Of a DNA stretch of 64,000 bases, positions 55,767 through 64,000 are shown in pieces. The position numbers and the translations under genes were made by a program. Source of the stretch: Glaciimonas immobilis (GTDB taxonomy: Bacteria; Pseudomonadota; Gammaproteobacteria; Burkholderiales; Burkholderiaceae_D); the NCBI RefSeq assembly GCF_011947285.1, contig NZ_JAAOZT010000009.1:310001-374000 (forward strand), given 5' to 3'. Below the pieces are notes generated by a model, which made no database searches, was not told the DNA's origin, and saw only the letters and a list, made by a program, of their open reading frames with translations. Numbering within the stretch: the first letter of the stretch is position 1; each line of letters starts with the position of its first letter.

Positions 55767-58700
55767 TTAGATACCTTCTTCCGACGTGCCGGCTAAAAAT
55801 TCCTGTTTAATTTTCAAAAATTCCTGTTTACGTTTTAAGGATTCTTCATCTTCTTTGTTTGCCAGCGCAATCCGCGCGTTCATAGTGTCGATCTGATTGA
55901 GAATTTCCGCTGCCAGGACTTTGGTCTCTTCTGCCTCTTTTTCGAGCTTAGCTACTTTACTCCGAGAATCCGGACCGCGGCTGCGGCTGCCCAATATGGC
56001 CGCCTTCCTGGCATCAGCTAAAATGTCGGCATCTTTTTGTTGTTTGTAAGAAGTATTTCTGGCCCACGTTTTCAGCGCCCTTAGCTCATTTTCCATGCGT
56101 TTCCCACTTCCGGCGAGGCCCAGATAGTTAGGGTTATATCTTGGCCCATAATCAATCAGCAGTTCCTTATTCTTTTCTATCCTCTTGGTCACCACATAAG
56201 CTAGCAAATTTTTTCTACTGCCTACCCTGACCATGGCGACATTGTTTTCTCCCCTTGGCTCGTAATTCAAATATTTACCTGTGTTGACCGAAGCCAGTAT
56301 ATTGGCGCTGGAAAATGCATTCAGACTTGCGCCGTTTCGTGTCCCTGTCACCCAGGTATATGCCACATCATTCCAGGGCCCCTGTTTTTTGCGTGCATCG
56401 TCTAACGCCATGCCCCCAATGTCCTCTATATGCACACCCGCATAAAAGCCGAGCGCGGTAAACGGTTCAAGCGTCCGTGCGGCCGCAACACCTTCGCCCA
56501 CGACACCTTCCTCCAGCGTTCGCACCATCAAGGCATCAATCAGCGCGCTATGGTGCCCTTCCGAAGCCAACCAGTGCCTCAGCGACTGCGTGATTTCTTC
56601 CTTGACCCGTTGTGGCGCTGGTTGCTGTGAAATCAGCTCTTCCATAATCCCCCAATCGCTAACGTTTATCGTCGCTATCGATTCATCGGGGCCAATGCCG
56701 ATCTCCTGGGTCAGGCTTTTTGCCGGATCGCGCGCGTCGCGTAAGATAGGCCCGTCGTTGTATGTGCGGTGGTGCAGGCCCTCGTGAAATCTCGGTTGAC
56801 GCATGTACATGTCTTCAGCCAATTTTTCCCAATCCAATTCGTCTGATTCCACTTTGATAGGATCAAGCGAAGTGTCCCTATTTATCAACACGTCGGTTGC
56901 CGGGACTTGGTCTGAGACATGCATCTGTTGGGGGGATTCTGATGCTTGAGCAGGTAGTATCTGTGGCTGTTGCGGTGCCTGTGCCGGTTCCCGTGCATAG
57001 ACGCTGGCAGACGCCGGTGGGAGGCTGCTGTTGGCTAAATATTCCTCCGGAATTACTTGCAGTAGTTGATAATTACTAAGGTCCGCTGGACGTTCAGGAT
57101 CACGCCTCAACTCAGCCACGTATTCCGCAGTACTTTTTTCTTCGTTCGGTTTAGGGTCAAACCCTTCAGGCCACGCCTTAGGCGGAAAAGCCGGTCTCTC
57201 CCTTTTTATTGCATAGACTATTCTCTGCTTTCTACGACCCATCATCTCAGCCAATATTGCCGGGCTGAAGTCCGGGTCGTTCATATCGCGGTCATCCCAT
57301 AGCCGTTGAATATGCATGTATGGTCTTTCTTCCAGACCCTTTCGGCGTTGATTTGCAAACCACTTCCTTTGCTCAGGAGAGGCGGTCAAATGTAGCGCAG
57401 CATCAATCACAATCAACGGACTGGTTTTATATGCTGCTGCCAGTATGTCGTCACTCATGGTCGTAGGAAATTCAGGCGCTAACTTGACTCGTCGTATAAA
57501 AGGTGTCCACTTTTCACCGAAAGCACGTATGGGGCGATCCGCGTACCACGCCGCGAACTCTGGGGGTATATTCGGTTGGAGAGACTGTACAACCGGCGCA
57601 TTGTGCTTGCGCTTACGCTGATGGATGCCAGCCTCCGAAAGCTCGGCTGCTAATGGCGCAGGAGAGGTTTGCAATGCACTGGTATTAGTTTCAGGGCGAT
57701 CGGCGTCTGACGGTGAGACCGCAACAGGCGGACTATGGGCATTGAGATTACCAGCGTTTGCCAGAGAGACAGGCGGCTGAGGGATAGCAAACCTAGCATC
57801 AGCCAGCCTCTTGGCTACAGACTGCCTGGCAGCACGCTGATTAGCAGTCAACTCGTTTGCTTTTACGGTTTTGGTGACCAAAATATCACGGGCGACAGCC
57901 GCGTCAAATTCTTGGGCGCTGTCTTGAGCATTGGCGATCAGAGACGCTCTGAAAGTCTGTCGCTCCAGCAAGCTTGAATTCCCTCCTAATCGGGCGGTTA
58001 ATGCGGCATCCGGCAGGGTGTAGCCTTGCGACAAGATGTTCTTCACGGTTCCGCCTTTGATAAGATATCCAGCGGATACGCTTGGTTTTAGGCTTACGGC
58101 GCCGAGTATAGCGCTATAGTGGCTTCCCTCCTGCTGGATGATGTAACGCGGTGCGTCCTCCGCAATTGCGCTAAGACTGATGGGCCCGGTCTGGTCGTAT
58201 GACTTAATGACTCGTCCGCCAGGTGTAACGATGATCAATATCCCATTGTCCAAAAAATGTGGCAAGCGAGCAATCAGTAAAGGTACATAGGTAGCGTCGG
58301 CGCTCATCCATCCGGTTGGACTGCGTAAGGTCTGTATCATCCTGTGTATCATAGGATGTGCCTGTTCGAATGCCTTTTCTGGCAGGACCGTCCTGGCGTT
58401 TTTTTTTCCAAGCGTGGCAAGAAATGCTGCTCTGTTTTGGTTGGGGATAATGCCAACCTGTGCAGATGGGCTGATGGATGGCTGGACAATAGCTGCGCTG
58501 CTGCTTGTCGGAGCGAGTGGAAGCGCAGGGTGCAGATCAGGAACCGGGGAACGATGAACGTCAGACGTCCCGGGTAGTGCGGAATTGATTTTGCTGTTGG
58601 CTATTGGGGCGGAACTTGTGCCGGGGCTGATACTTGGTGGGCGCAGAACCAAAGTCGCAGTTCTCATGGTTCTGGTGGCGGAGGGGCTGTGACTAGCGAG

Positions 58701-61700
58701 TGCATCGGCCCGTCGATACGGATTGGCCGAATGCTGGCCTGCCGGAGGAAGCTGTGGGTTAGCGGCAGCAAACGCCTCAGCCAGACGCCTGGCCTTTAGC
58801 AGCGCGTCGCCTCGGTCGGTTATTTTGCCAATTTCAATGGAATCGGCAACCGGCCCCTCCAGGACTTGCGCGCGGCTCTGTGCATAAGTGATCAGTCGCG
58901 CCCTGAAAATCTCTTCGTCCGGCATACCGGGTGCTGCCACAGCCCCTAACTCGACGGCCACTGCTGAATGTGTCAGACAATAACCGTCCATCGGTGAGTC
59001 CTCCACCGTTCCGCCTGCGACGTAACGTATAGCCCCTATTTGTACAAGACCAACGTGATTGAGGAGGGGGCGATAGTGGTCCTCATTCCGCACGAAAACG
59101 TAACGCGGTGCGTCAACCACAATGTCGCCAATATTCAGCTGGCCGGTCCGGTCGAATACCGTAACTACCTGTCTGCTAGGCGCAACAATGAGCAATTGTC
59201 GCCCCCCGTCCAAAAAGCCGGGCAACAGGGCAATAAGATCTGGTACGTAGGCAGCGTCAGGGCTCATCCATCCGTCCGGCCGGTGCAAGGTCTGTATCAT
59301 GCGATGGGTCGCGGAGCACTGTGCGCGGAGTGCAGCTGGTAACAATGGCGTCTTGGAACCCATTGCCTTAAGTTTGGCACAAAACGCCTCTCTGACCTGA
59401 GCGCGCTGCTCAGACGCAGCAAGCTCAGCCTCTTCCGGTGTCGCAACAATAGGAGCGCTTGATGTACTGGTTTGAGCGAGAAGAGGCAAAGGTTCAGGAG
59501 TAGGGTGCCTCGGAACCTTAGGACGCACGCTTTGTAGTACGGGATCTGGCTGCACCTGAGACAGTTGCGCGGGACTGCCGCGGTACCGTCCGTGTCCCTC
59601 AATAGAGCGCTTTATTGGATTTATATTCTGCGAGCTTATGTTCTGATTTGTCGCAGGAGATATTGCCGGTAGTTTTACCGGGATAACTACGGCTGGGCAG
59701 TCCGTCCCAGCGCGCGTTTTTTCAACCGTGGACAAAAACTCCTGCCGGTTTTGTCTAACCTGAGCAAGTCGCTGTTGATAGGTACTTACAGCCTCTGGGG
59801 ACTGCAAAACAATTGGAGCGCTGCCGCTGGTCGGAGCGTGCAAAGACGGAGCGTGCCGAGGAGGAACAGAGTTGGGCTGAACGTCAGGATTGATGCGTGT
59901 CAGTGCATCGTTTGCCCGCACGCTCGACATTTGAGGGAGGCTTACGCTGTGGGGACCGGGGCTCTCGAAGTCTTTCGTTGGGCTTATAATCTGCTGACTT
60001 ATATTTGGCGGACTGATACCTTCGTTATTTGTGCGACCGACTGGCGCAAAGGTGTTGACCCCTGTCATAGCCGAACCACTGCAAACCACCGTCTCCCGCG
60101 ATGCGGAAACGTCGGTGTAGATCGTATCTCCCGTGGCTCTTAGCTGCAATAGCCGGGGCATGGATTGCTGTTCCATGCGATCATCTCTGATCCCGACCAA
60201 TATGTTACGCATTCCTTCGTGTTGCGGCCCTTCCGCAATCACATTATCCCAGCCCCTTCCTTGCACCATCCTGTCGGGACGGGAGCGATGTATCCCGACA
60301 TTCGTAATAAGGGCAGTATCTGATATTTTCATTATCGTATCTTGATACGGCACTGCCACAGTATCCTCGGATATGTAGTGACGATTATCTAGATATTCCT
60401 GCGCCTCCGCGTAGGTTTCAAAGCCCTTACTTACCACAAAATCTTCTTTTTGTATTTTTCGCACGCTACGTTCTATCGTCACCTCGTCGTCATTGTCTGG
60501 CATTACCCCGTCTTCACCTGCAGCCATGATCGTTGGCAACGGGTCCTCATTGGTGGTTATTGTCTCTTCTCTTTGATGCTTGTAGGTAAAATGAACATAG
60601 TAAAGTTCTTGCTCGCTACGGAGTTGATGCACCGCAGCAGCGGTGTTGATCAAATACATCATACTTTCTATATTTTGCTGCCTATTCGCATTGCTGACGG
60701 CCTTCTCGTACTGACCCACCTGATAGAAATAATTGCGTTTTTCGCTTTCTGCTTGCGAATACGCTCTCCTATACTGACTGAGCTCGTAACCCTCAAAGAG
60801 GTGGGCGCCGCTGATAGCCATCAATGCGGAATCCATCGCTCTGTCCCAGTTTTTTTTTAATGCCAGATTAATTTCTTTTAATGCCGAAGCACAATTTCTT
60901 CTACATTTTTCGTTGATCAACTCCCCGCTTTCGAGTGCAAAATGCGACTCGATGACAGAAGTGTAAAGTTCCGGATCATCACGTTTACAGATATCCATTA
61001 ACGTGTGATAACCACTGAAGTCGCCCTCCTCGCAGGCAACATGGGCGCGTTCCAGCATCGCATACACCGGGAAATCCTGTTCTAATGCCCGCTGAAAGGA
61101 TTGTTGTAAATTTTTCACTGCTTTTTTGGATGTATGTATTTGAAAAGAGAGTGCAAATTCCTGCTGTAGGGCATTCTTTAACTGTAATTTTTGGGCGTGC
61201 TCTTTGTCCTTCCAGGCGTTAAATTGCTCGCGCCTCATCATAAAAAGTCTGTTGATAAAATTTTTCGGCAACGAAGCGCGTTTTGGTATTTCTTTAATCG
61301 ACCTTGCTATCGCGTTGCTGGTTTTTTTATGCGCATCAACTACTCCCTGTTGCGTTTTTATCTCTTGCGCCAAATCGTCGATTCGCGCATATGCCTGATG
61401 ACTGGCAGCGCTGCTGCGCTGACGCCTCTCCGCGCTTAATAGTGCGTGTGGATGGGCGGTGTCGGCAGGGCTAACTATCCCCAGAGCGGCTTCCATCGCA
61501 GGCTTGGCAAGGCTATAGGCAGCTCCGATGCTGTGCCTTGAATCACACAGACATTGGGCATAGTCGGTGATCGCCCTATTAAATGGTTCATATCCAGACA
61601 TGTGGGGATATTTTTTTTTCAGGGCTGCTATTAAGGTGCATTGATCTGAACCATAACCAAAAAAATAATAATCCGTGCCCATCGGCACCGTGCGCGTGGT

Positions 61701-61967
61701 AACTTCTGCTACGCCAGCTTGCGCCGATGACGCCAGACTTGTCTGATTGCTGCCGGACACTCCCCAGACTTCGGACGAAAGTGAAGACGGTGCCGTCAGA
61801 TAAGACCCTGCCGCAGCGCTTGTGCTGGGATAAAATTGTATTGAAGAGTTGCTGGCGCCTATGATGCTGTCACTAAAATTGCCTGTTACGATCATCCCGG
61901 GCGAAGAAGATATCTCGGACGTATTGCCAGTAATTGAAATGGATGAGCTAGGTGGGTTAATTTGCAC
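55767..61967 (-). CDS. Giant SET-domain candidate effector (2066 residues)
   Basis: GTG start (61967), no clear Shine-Dalgarno, so the start is uncertain. Residues 1-95 are Ser/Thr-rich; about 99-600 match the helical N-terminal region of the convergent giant (GSDQCTLIAALKKKYPHM, VYAMLERAHVACEEGDFSGY). Two His-modules follow: about 884-1063 (His964, Cys997 in GYCLTHSA) and 1205-1390 (His1283, GYT in place of GYC). HTH-like repeats are at 1465-1590. A SET domain at about 1820-1945 shows GEGVAAARTLEPFTALGFYAG, the AdoMet/substrate segment ILASVNTG....NNVAM and the catalytic-Tyr motif KELLIDYGPRY. A coiled coil closes the protein (1966-2066). SET domains methylate lysines and, in bacteria, occur in host-directed effectors such as Legionella RomA/LegAS4 or Burkholderia BtSET. 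Nuclear action in a host is inference. Confidence 0.8.
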   Translation of the reverse strand: MQINPPSSSISITGNTSEISSSPGMIVTGNFSDSIIGASNSSIQFYPSTSAAAGSYLTAPSSLSSEVWGVSGSNQTSLASSAQAGVAEVTTRTVPMGTDYYFFGYGSDQCTLIAALKKKYPHMSGYEPFNRAITDYAQCLCDSRHSIGAAYSLAKPAMEAALGIVSPADTAHPHALLSAERRQRSSAASHQAYARIDDLAQEIKTQQGVVDAHKKTSNAIARSIKEIPKRASLPKNFINRLFMMRREQFNAWKDKEHAQKLQLKNALQQEFALSFQIHTSKKAVKNLQQSFQRALEQDFPVYAMLERAHVACEEGDFSGYHTLMDICKRDDPELYTSVIESHFALESGELINEKCRRNCASALKEINLALKKNWDRAMDSALMAISGAHLFEGYELSQYRRAYSQAESEKRNYFYQVGQYEKAVSNANRQQNIESMMYLINTAAAVHQLRSEQELYYVHFTYKHQREETITTNEDPLPTIMAAGEDGVMPDNDDEVTIERSVRKIQKEDFVVSKGFETYAEAQEYLDNRHYISEDTVAVPYQDTIMKISDTALITNVGIHRSRPDRMVQGRGWDNVIAEGPQHEGMRNILVGIRDDRMEQQSMPRLLQLRATGDTIYTDVSASRETVVCSGSAMTGVNTFAPVGRTNNEGISPPNISQQIISPTKDFESPGPHSVSLPQMSSVRANDALTRINPDVQPNSVPPRHAPSLHAPTSGSAPIVLQSPEAVSTYQQRLAQVRQNRQEFLSTVEKTRAGTDCPAVVIPVKLPAISPATNQNISSQNINPIKRSIEGHGRYRGSPAQLSQVQPDPVLQSVRPKVPRHPTPEPLPLLAQTSTSSAPIVATPEEAELAASEQRAQVREAFCAKLKAMGSKTPLLPAALRAQCSATHRMIQTLHRPDGWMSPDAAYVPDLIALLPGFLDGGRQLLIVAPSRQVVTVFDRTGQLNIGDIVVDAPRYVFVRNEDHYRPLLNHVGLVQIGAIRYVAGGTVEDSPMDGYCLTHSAVAVELGAVAAPGMPDEEIFRARLITYAQSRAQVLEGPVADSIEIGKITDRGDALLKARRLAEAFAAANPQLPPAGQHSANPYRRADALASHSPSATRTMRTATLVLRPPSISPGTSSAPIANSKINSALPGTSDVHRSPVPDLHPALPLAPTSSSAAIVQPSISPSAQVGIIPNQNRAAFLATLGKKNARTVLPEKAFEQAHPMIHRMIQTLRSPTGWMSADATYVPLLIARLPHFLDNGILIIVTPGGRVIKSYDQTGPISLSAIAEDAPRYIIQQEGSHYSAILGAVSLKPSVSAGYLIKGGTVKNILSQGYTLPDAALTARLGGNSSLLERQTFRASLIANAQDSAQEFDAAVARDILVTKTVKANELTANQRAARQSVAKRLADARFAIPQPPVSLANAGNLNAHSPPVAVSPSDADRPETNTSALQTSPAPLAAELSEAGIHQRKRKHNAPVVQSLQPNIPPEFAAWYADRPIRAFGEKWTPFIRRVKLAPEFPTTMSDDILAAAYKTSPLIVIDAALHLTASPEQRKWFANQRRKGLEERPYMHIQRLWDDRDMNDPDFSPAILAEMMGRRKQRIVYAIKRERPAFPPKAWPEGFDPKPNEEKSTAEYVAELRRDPERPADLSNYQLLQVIPEEYLANSSLPPASASVYAREPAQAPQQPQILPAQASESPQQMHVSDQVPATDVLINRDTSLDPIKVESDELDWEKLAEDMYMRQPRFHEGLHHRTYNDGPILRDARDPAKSLTQEIGIGPDESIATINVSDWGIMEELISQQPAPQRVKEEITQSLRHWLASEGHHSALIDALMVRTLEEGVVGEGVAAARTLEPFTALGFYAGVHIEDIGGMALDDARKKQGPWNDVAYTWVTGTRNGASLNAFSSANILASVNTGKYLNYEPRGENNVAMVRVGSRKNLLAYVVTKRIEKNKELLIDYGPRYNPNYLGLAGSGKRMENELRALKTWARNTSYKQQKDADILADARKAAILGSRSRGPDSRSKVAKLEKEAEETKVLAAEILNQIDTMNARIALANKEDEESLKRKQEFLKIKQEFLAGTSEEGI

Positions 61968-62465
61968 TCGGACGCTTTCGTGAGGAGATATGAATCAAAC
62001 ACATTGCCCTGAGATTGGAAGCAGCTCCGCTGTACTGAACTGGAAGTTCATGAAAAATTCACAGGGCTCCATGCGAAATACACACGTTCTTAAAAGTCTG
62101 CTGTTCACCGCAATTAGTCAAAGGGTAGCTGCCACTACCGGCCAATGGAATAAGATGGAAATTAAATCGTCCACGGATGCATTAGGACCAGAACGAAAAA
62201 TAAAACCCCCATTTTCTTTTTACTTTTTAAGAATTCGCAACTTGTGCTTTTCTTAAGAATTCATGTTTATTTCACGGATTTTTCTTCTTCTTTTTTTTTC
62301 TAGGCTCGGGATATTATTGGGGTTACGTAGAATCCATGCACATCACAAGAAGGTTAATCCCTTCGCACTCTTTTACAAGCGAATCGTCAACGTATCCCGT
62401 AGCGCTAAGGCCAACTTTAACAACTGCGGACCGCTGCCTAACTTAAGCAATAAATTGGCAATGCC
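61968..62465. other. Gap between the SET-domain gene and the Crp/Fnr gene
   Basis: 498 AT-rich bases, divergent promoters for both genes. TTAAGAATTC occurs twice (near 62226 and 62253). An 88-codon plus-strand frame from 61990 has AGGAG only two bases from its ATG and no family, so I do not call it. Confidence 0.4.
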
Positions 62466-63161
62466 ATGACTAATACAAGATTAAATATCACCGAGATGCT
62501 ACACCTGCACGCTTGGTTTACTGCGCTTGCTCCAGAGCATCAGGCCCTCGTCGCCAAAGCTGCTGTGATGGAGCACTTTGCCAGCGGGGCATTGGTCGCG
62601 CAGCGCGGCGCACCTTCTCACTTTTGGATAGGTGTCCATAACGGTTTAATCAAGCTCGCCGTGTACAGTCTTGACGGTCGTGGGTGTACTTTTTCTGGGG
62701 TGCCCGCGGGCGGTTGGGTAGGCGAAGGCAGCGTGATCAAGCGTGAACTGCGCAAATATGATGTGATTGCGGTGCGCGATTCGGCTATTTTGCTGATTCC
62801 GGAACAGACATTTCATACATTACTGGCAGAAAGTCTGCCATTCACCGGCTTCGTTATCCGGCAACTGAACGAGCGCATGGGCGAGTTTATCGCCAGTTTG
62901 CAAAATACGCGCCTGTTAAGTACCGATGCGCAGGTGGCGCAAGCGATCGCCCAGCTATTTCATCCGGTATTGTATCCGCGCACGATGGCGGTGCTGGCGT
63001 TCTCGCAGGAGGAGATCGGTTTGTTGACCGGATTGTCCCGGCAACGGGTAAATCAAGCCCTGAAGCAACTCGCAAGCCTGAACTTGGTGACGACTTCCTA
63101 TCAATCGATTCAGGTGGTCGATCTGGACGGATTACGGCGCTTCGGTCTTGCGCAATTATGA
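62466..63161 (+). CDS. Crp/Fnr-family transcriptional regulator
   Basis: 231 residues. N-terminal cyclic-nucleotide-binding-like beta roll (about 15-130) and C-terminal Crp-type HTH (about 165-225: FSQEEIGLLTGLSRQRVNQA, LKQLASLNLV). No N-terminal cysteine cluster of the Fnr type, so it is not an oxygen-sensing Fe-S regulator; the Crp cAMP-contact residues (RSA/T) are not evident either, so the ligand is unknown. Divergent from the SET-domain giant, about 500 bases away; regulation of that gene is possible but unproven. Confidence 0.85.
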   Translation: MTNTRLNITEMLHLHAWFTALAPEHQALVAKAAVMEHFASGALVAQRGAPSHFWIGVHNGLIKLAVYSLDGRGCTFSGVPAGGWVGEGSVIKRELRKYDVIAVRDSAILLIPEQTFHTLLAESLPFTGFVIRQLNERMGEFIASLQNTRLLSTDAQVAQAIAQLFHPVLYPRTMAVLAFSQEEIGLLTGLSRQRVNQALKQLASLNLVTTSYQSIQVVDLDGLRRFGLAQL

Positions 63162-63299
63162 AGACGAAACCATCGTACAAAAAAGGGACGGCCAATGCGC
63201 CCCTGTTCTATCTCTCAAATCTCCGGTGCCAACTTATCGCGGTAGAGTCATTTTGTCGGTGATTCGCCTGCCACATGCCCGCGCTCACATGGCGACCAA

Positions 63300-64000
63300 T
63301 CACTCGGCACCCAAATGGATATACCGGAACAAAAATACCGCCGCGATAATCCATAAGACCATCTTCACTTCCTTAAATCGACCGGTAAACAACTTTAGCC
63401 CGGCGTAAGAAATAAAGCCAAACGCGATCCCGTTGGCGATCGAATAGGTGAACGGCATCATCAACACGGTAATGACAGCAGGTACGCTTTCAGTGCTGTC
63501 TTCCCAATCCAGATGCGTGACTTCGCGTAGCATCAGGCACGCCACATAAAACAGAGCGGGCGCAGTCGCGTAACCGGGTACGGCACCGGCCAGCGGCGCA
63601 ATAAACAGGCATGCGAGAAATAGGACCGCTACCGCCAGCGCGGTCAGCCCGGTGCGGCCGCCAGCCTGTACCCCCGCGGCGCTTTCGATATACGCTGTGG
63701 TGCTGGAAGTGCCGAGAAACGTGCCCGCAACAATCGCGGCGCTGTCCGCTAGCAACGCGCGATTAAGGCGCTCCATCTTGCCGTTCTTGACCAGACCCGC
63801 ACGCGTGGCGACCCCGATCATGGTGCCGGTCGCGTCAAACAGTTCGACCAGAAAAAACACCAGAACAATGTTCAGAACGCCCATTGATAGTGCGCCCATG
63901 ATGTCGAGCTTGAACAGGGTAGGCAAGACCGAAGGCGGCATCGAAAAAACGCCCATGAACTTGTTGCCACCGATCAGAAAACTTAGGATCGTGACCGTCA
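63300..64000 (-). CDS. NCS2 (AzgA-like) purine permease, C-terminal part
   Basis: The frame is open to the window edge, so the N-terminus is outside; 233 codons are present. Features of guanine/hypoxanthine/adenine permeases: VELFDATGTMIGVATRAGL, GTSSTTAYIESAAGVQAGGR (substrate and gating motif) and MPFTYSIANGIAFGFISY. About five to six membrane helices remain. AzgA-type transporters take up purine bases with protons. Convergent with the Crp/Fnr gene. Confidence 0.9.
   Translation of the reverse strand, partial: TVTILSFLIGGNKFMGVFSMPPSVLPTLFKLDIMGALSMGVLNIVLVFFLVELFDATGTMIGVATRAGLVKNGKMERLNRALLADSAAIVAGTFLGTSSTTAYIESAAGVQAGGRTGLTALAVAVLFLACLFIAPLAGAVPGYATAPALFYVACLMLREVTHLDWEDSTESVPAVITVLMMPFTYSIANGIAFGFISYAGLKLFTGRFKEVKMVLWIIAAVFLFRYIHLGAE

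Noticed and set aside
61990-62256. 88-codon ORF upstream of the SET-domain giant
   Set aside because: AGGAG is only two bases from the ATG, no family similarity, AT-rich promoter-like DNA.

Overview
The window looks like a chromosomal segment of a betaproteobacterium of the order Burkholderiales, most likely Oxalobacteraceae. That is inferred from gene content and order (birA-coaX-SPOR protein, dacA-dat-ybeD, a GcvA-like LysR divergent from a DUF2917 gene, an intracellular PHB-depolymerase remnant) and from proteins resembling that group. No rRNA, tRNA or CRISPR array was recognised. Ordinary housekeeping blocks alternate with AT-rich or gene-poor accessory patches.

Region by region. 1-1.2 kb: two tandem paralogues of a small papain/transglutaminase-like candidate effector, the first cut by the window edge. 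1.3-4.2 kb: a PepSY-flavodoxin-reductase fusion behind a near-perfect Fur box. 4.3-7.4 kb: an AT-rich island with a LexA-type SOS box, an 8-bp repeat ladder of overlapping start/stop codons, an orphan ORF, a CpdA-like phosphodiesterase, a VUT-family transporter and a LexA/CI-like S24 repressor. 7.9-36.6 kb: mostly core genes (orphan receiver-HPt protein, tag, gcdH, ycaO, rsuA, argB, a phaZ fragment, birA-coaX-SPOR, vanZ, ferredoxin, hydrolase, dacA, dat, ybeD, LysR/DUF2917, yigZ, xthA, a class II amidotransferase, lrp/rocD/dimethylargininase-like, metH). 37-40.2 kb: a patchwork of a double-glycine-leader peptide gene, a thioesterase 3' stub, an intact fabF-like synthase, a probable Tn3-family transposase stub and a LuxR solo, bracketed by a short duplicate of the 3' end of a citrate-transporter gene. 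42.4-46 kb: a broken LysR gene, a short Orn/Lys/Arg-decarboxylase-fold enzyme and a DMT exporter.

46.3-62 kb is the most unusual part: a protein with a degenerate Fic motif, then two giant convergent paralogues of 2352 and 2066 residues. They share a roughly 500-residue N-terminal helical region, duplicated modules of about 160-180 residues with a conserved His (and in two copies a Cys), and helix-turn-helix-like repeats. One adds an acidic pentapeptide-like belt; the other adds a SET (lysine methyltransferase) domain and a C-terminal coiled coil. Ser/Pro/Thr-rich N-termini, SET, Fic-like and Cys-His-Asp domains together suggest secreted effectors for manipulating a eukaryotic host. No secretion system lies in the window, so this is inference. 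The right end holds a Crp/Fnr regulator and a truncated NCS2 purine permease.
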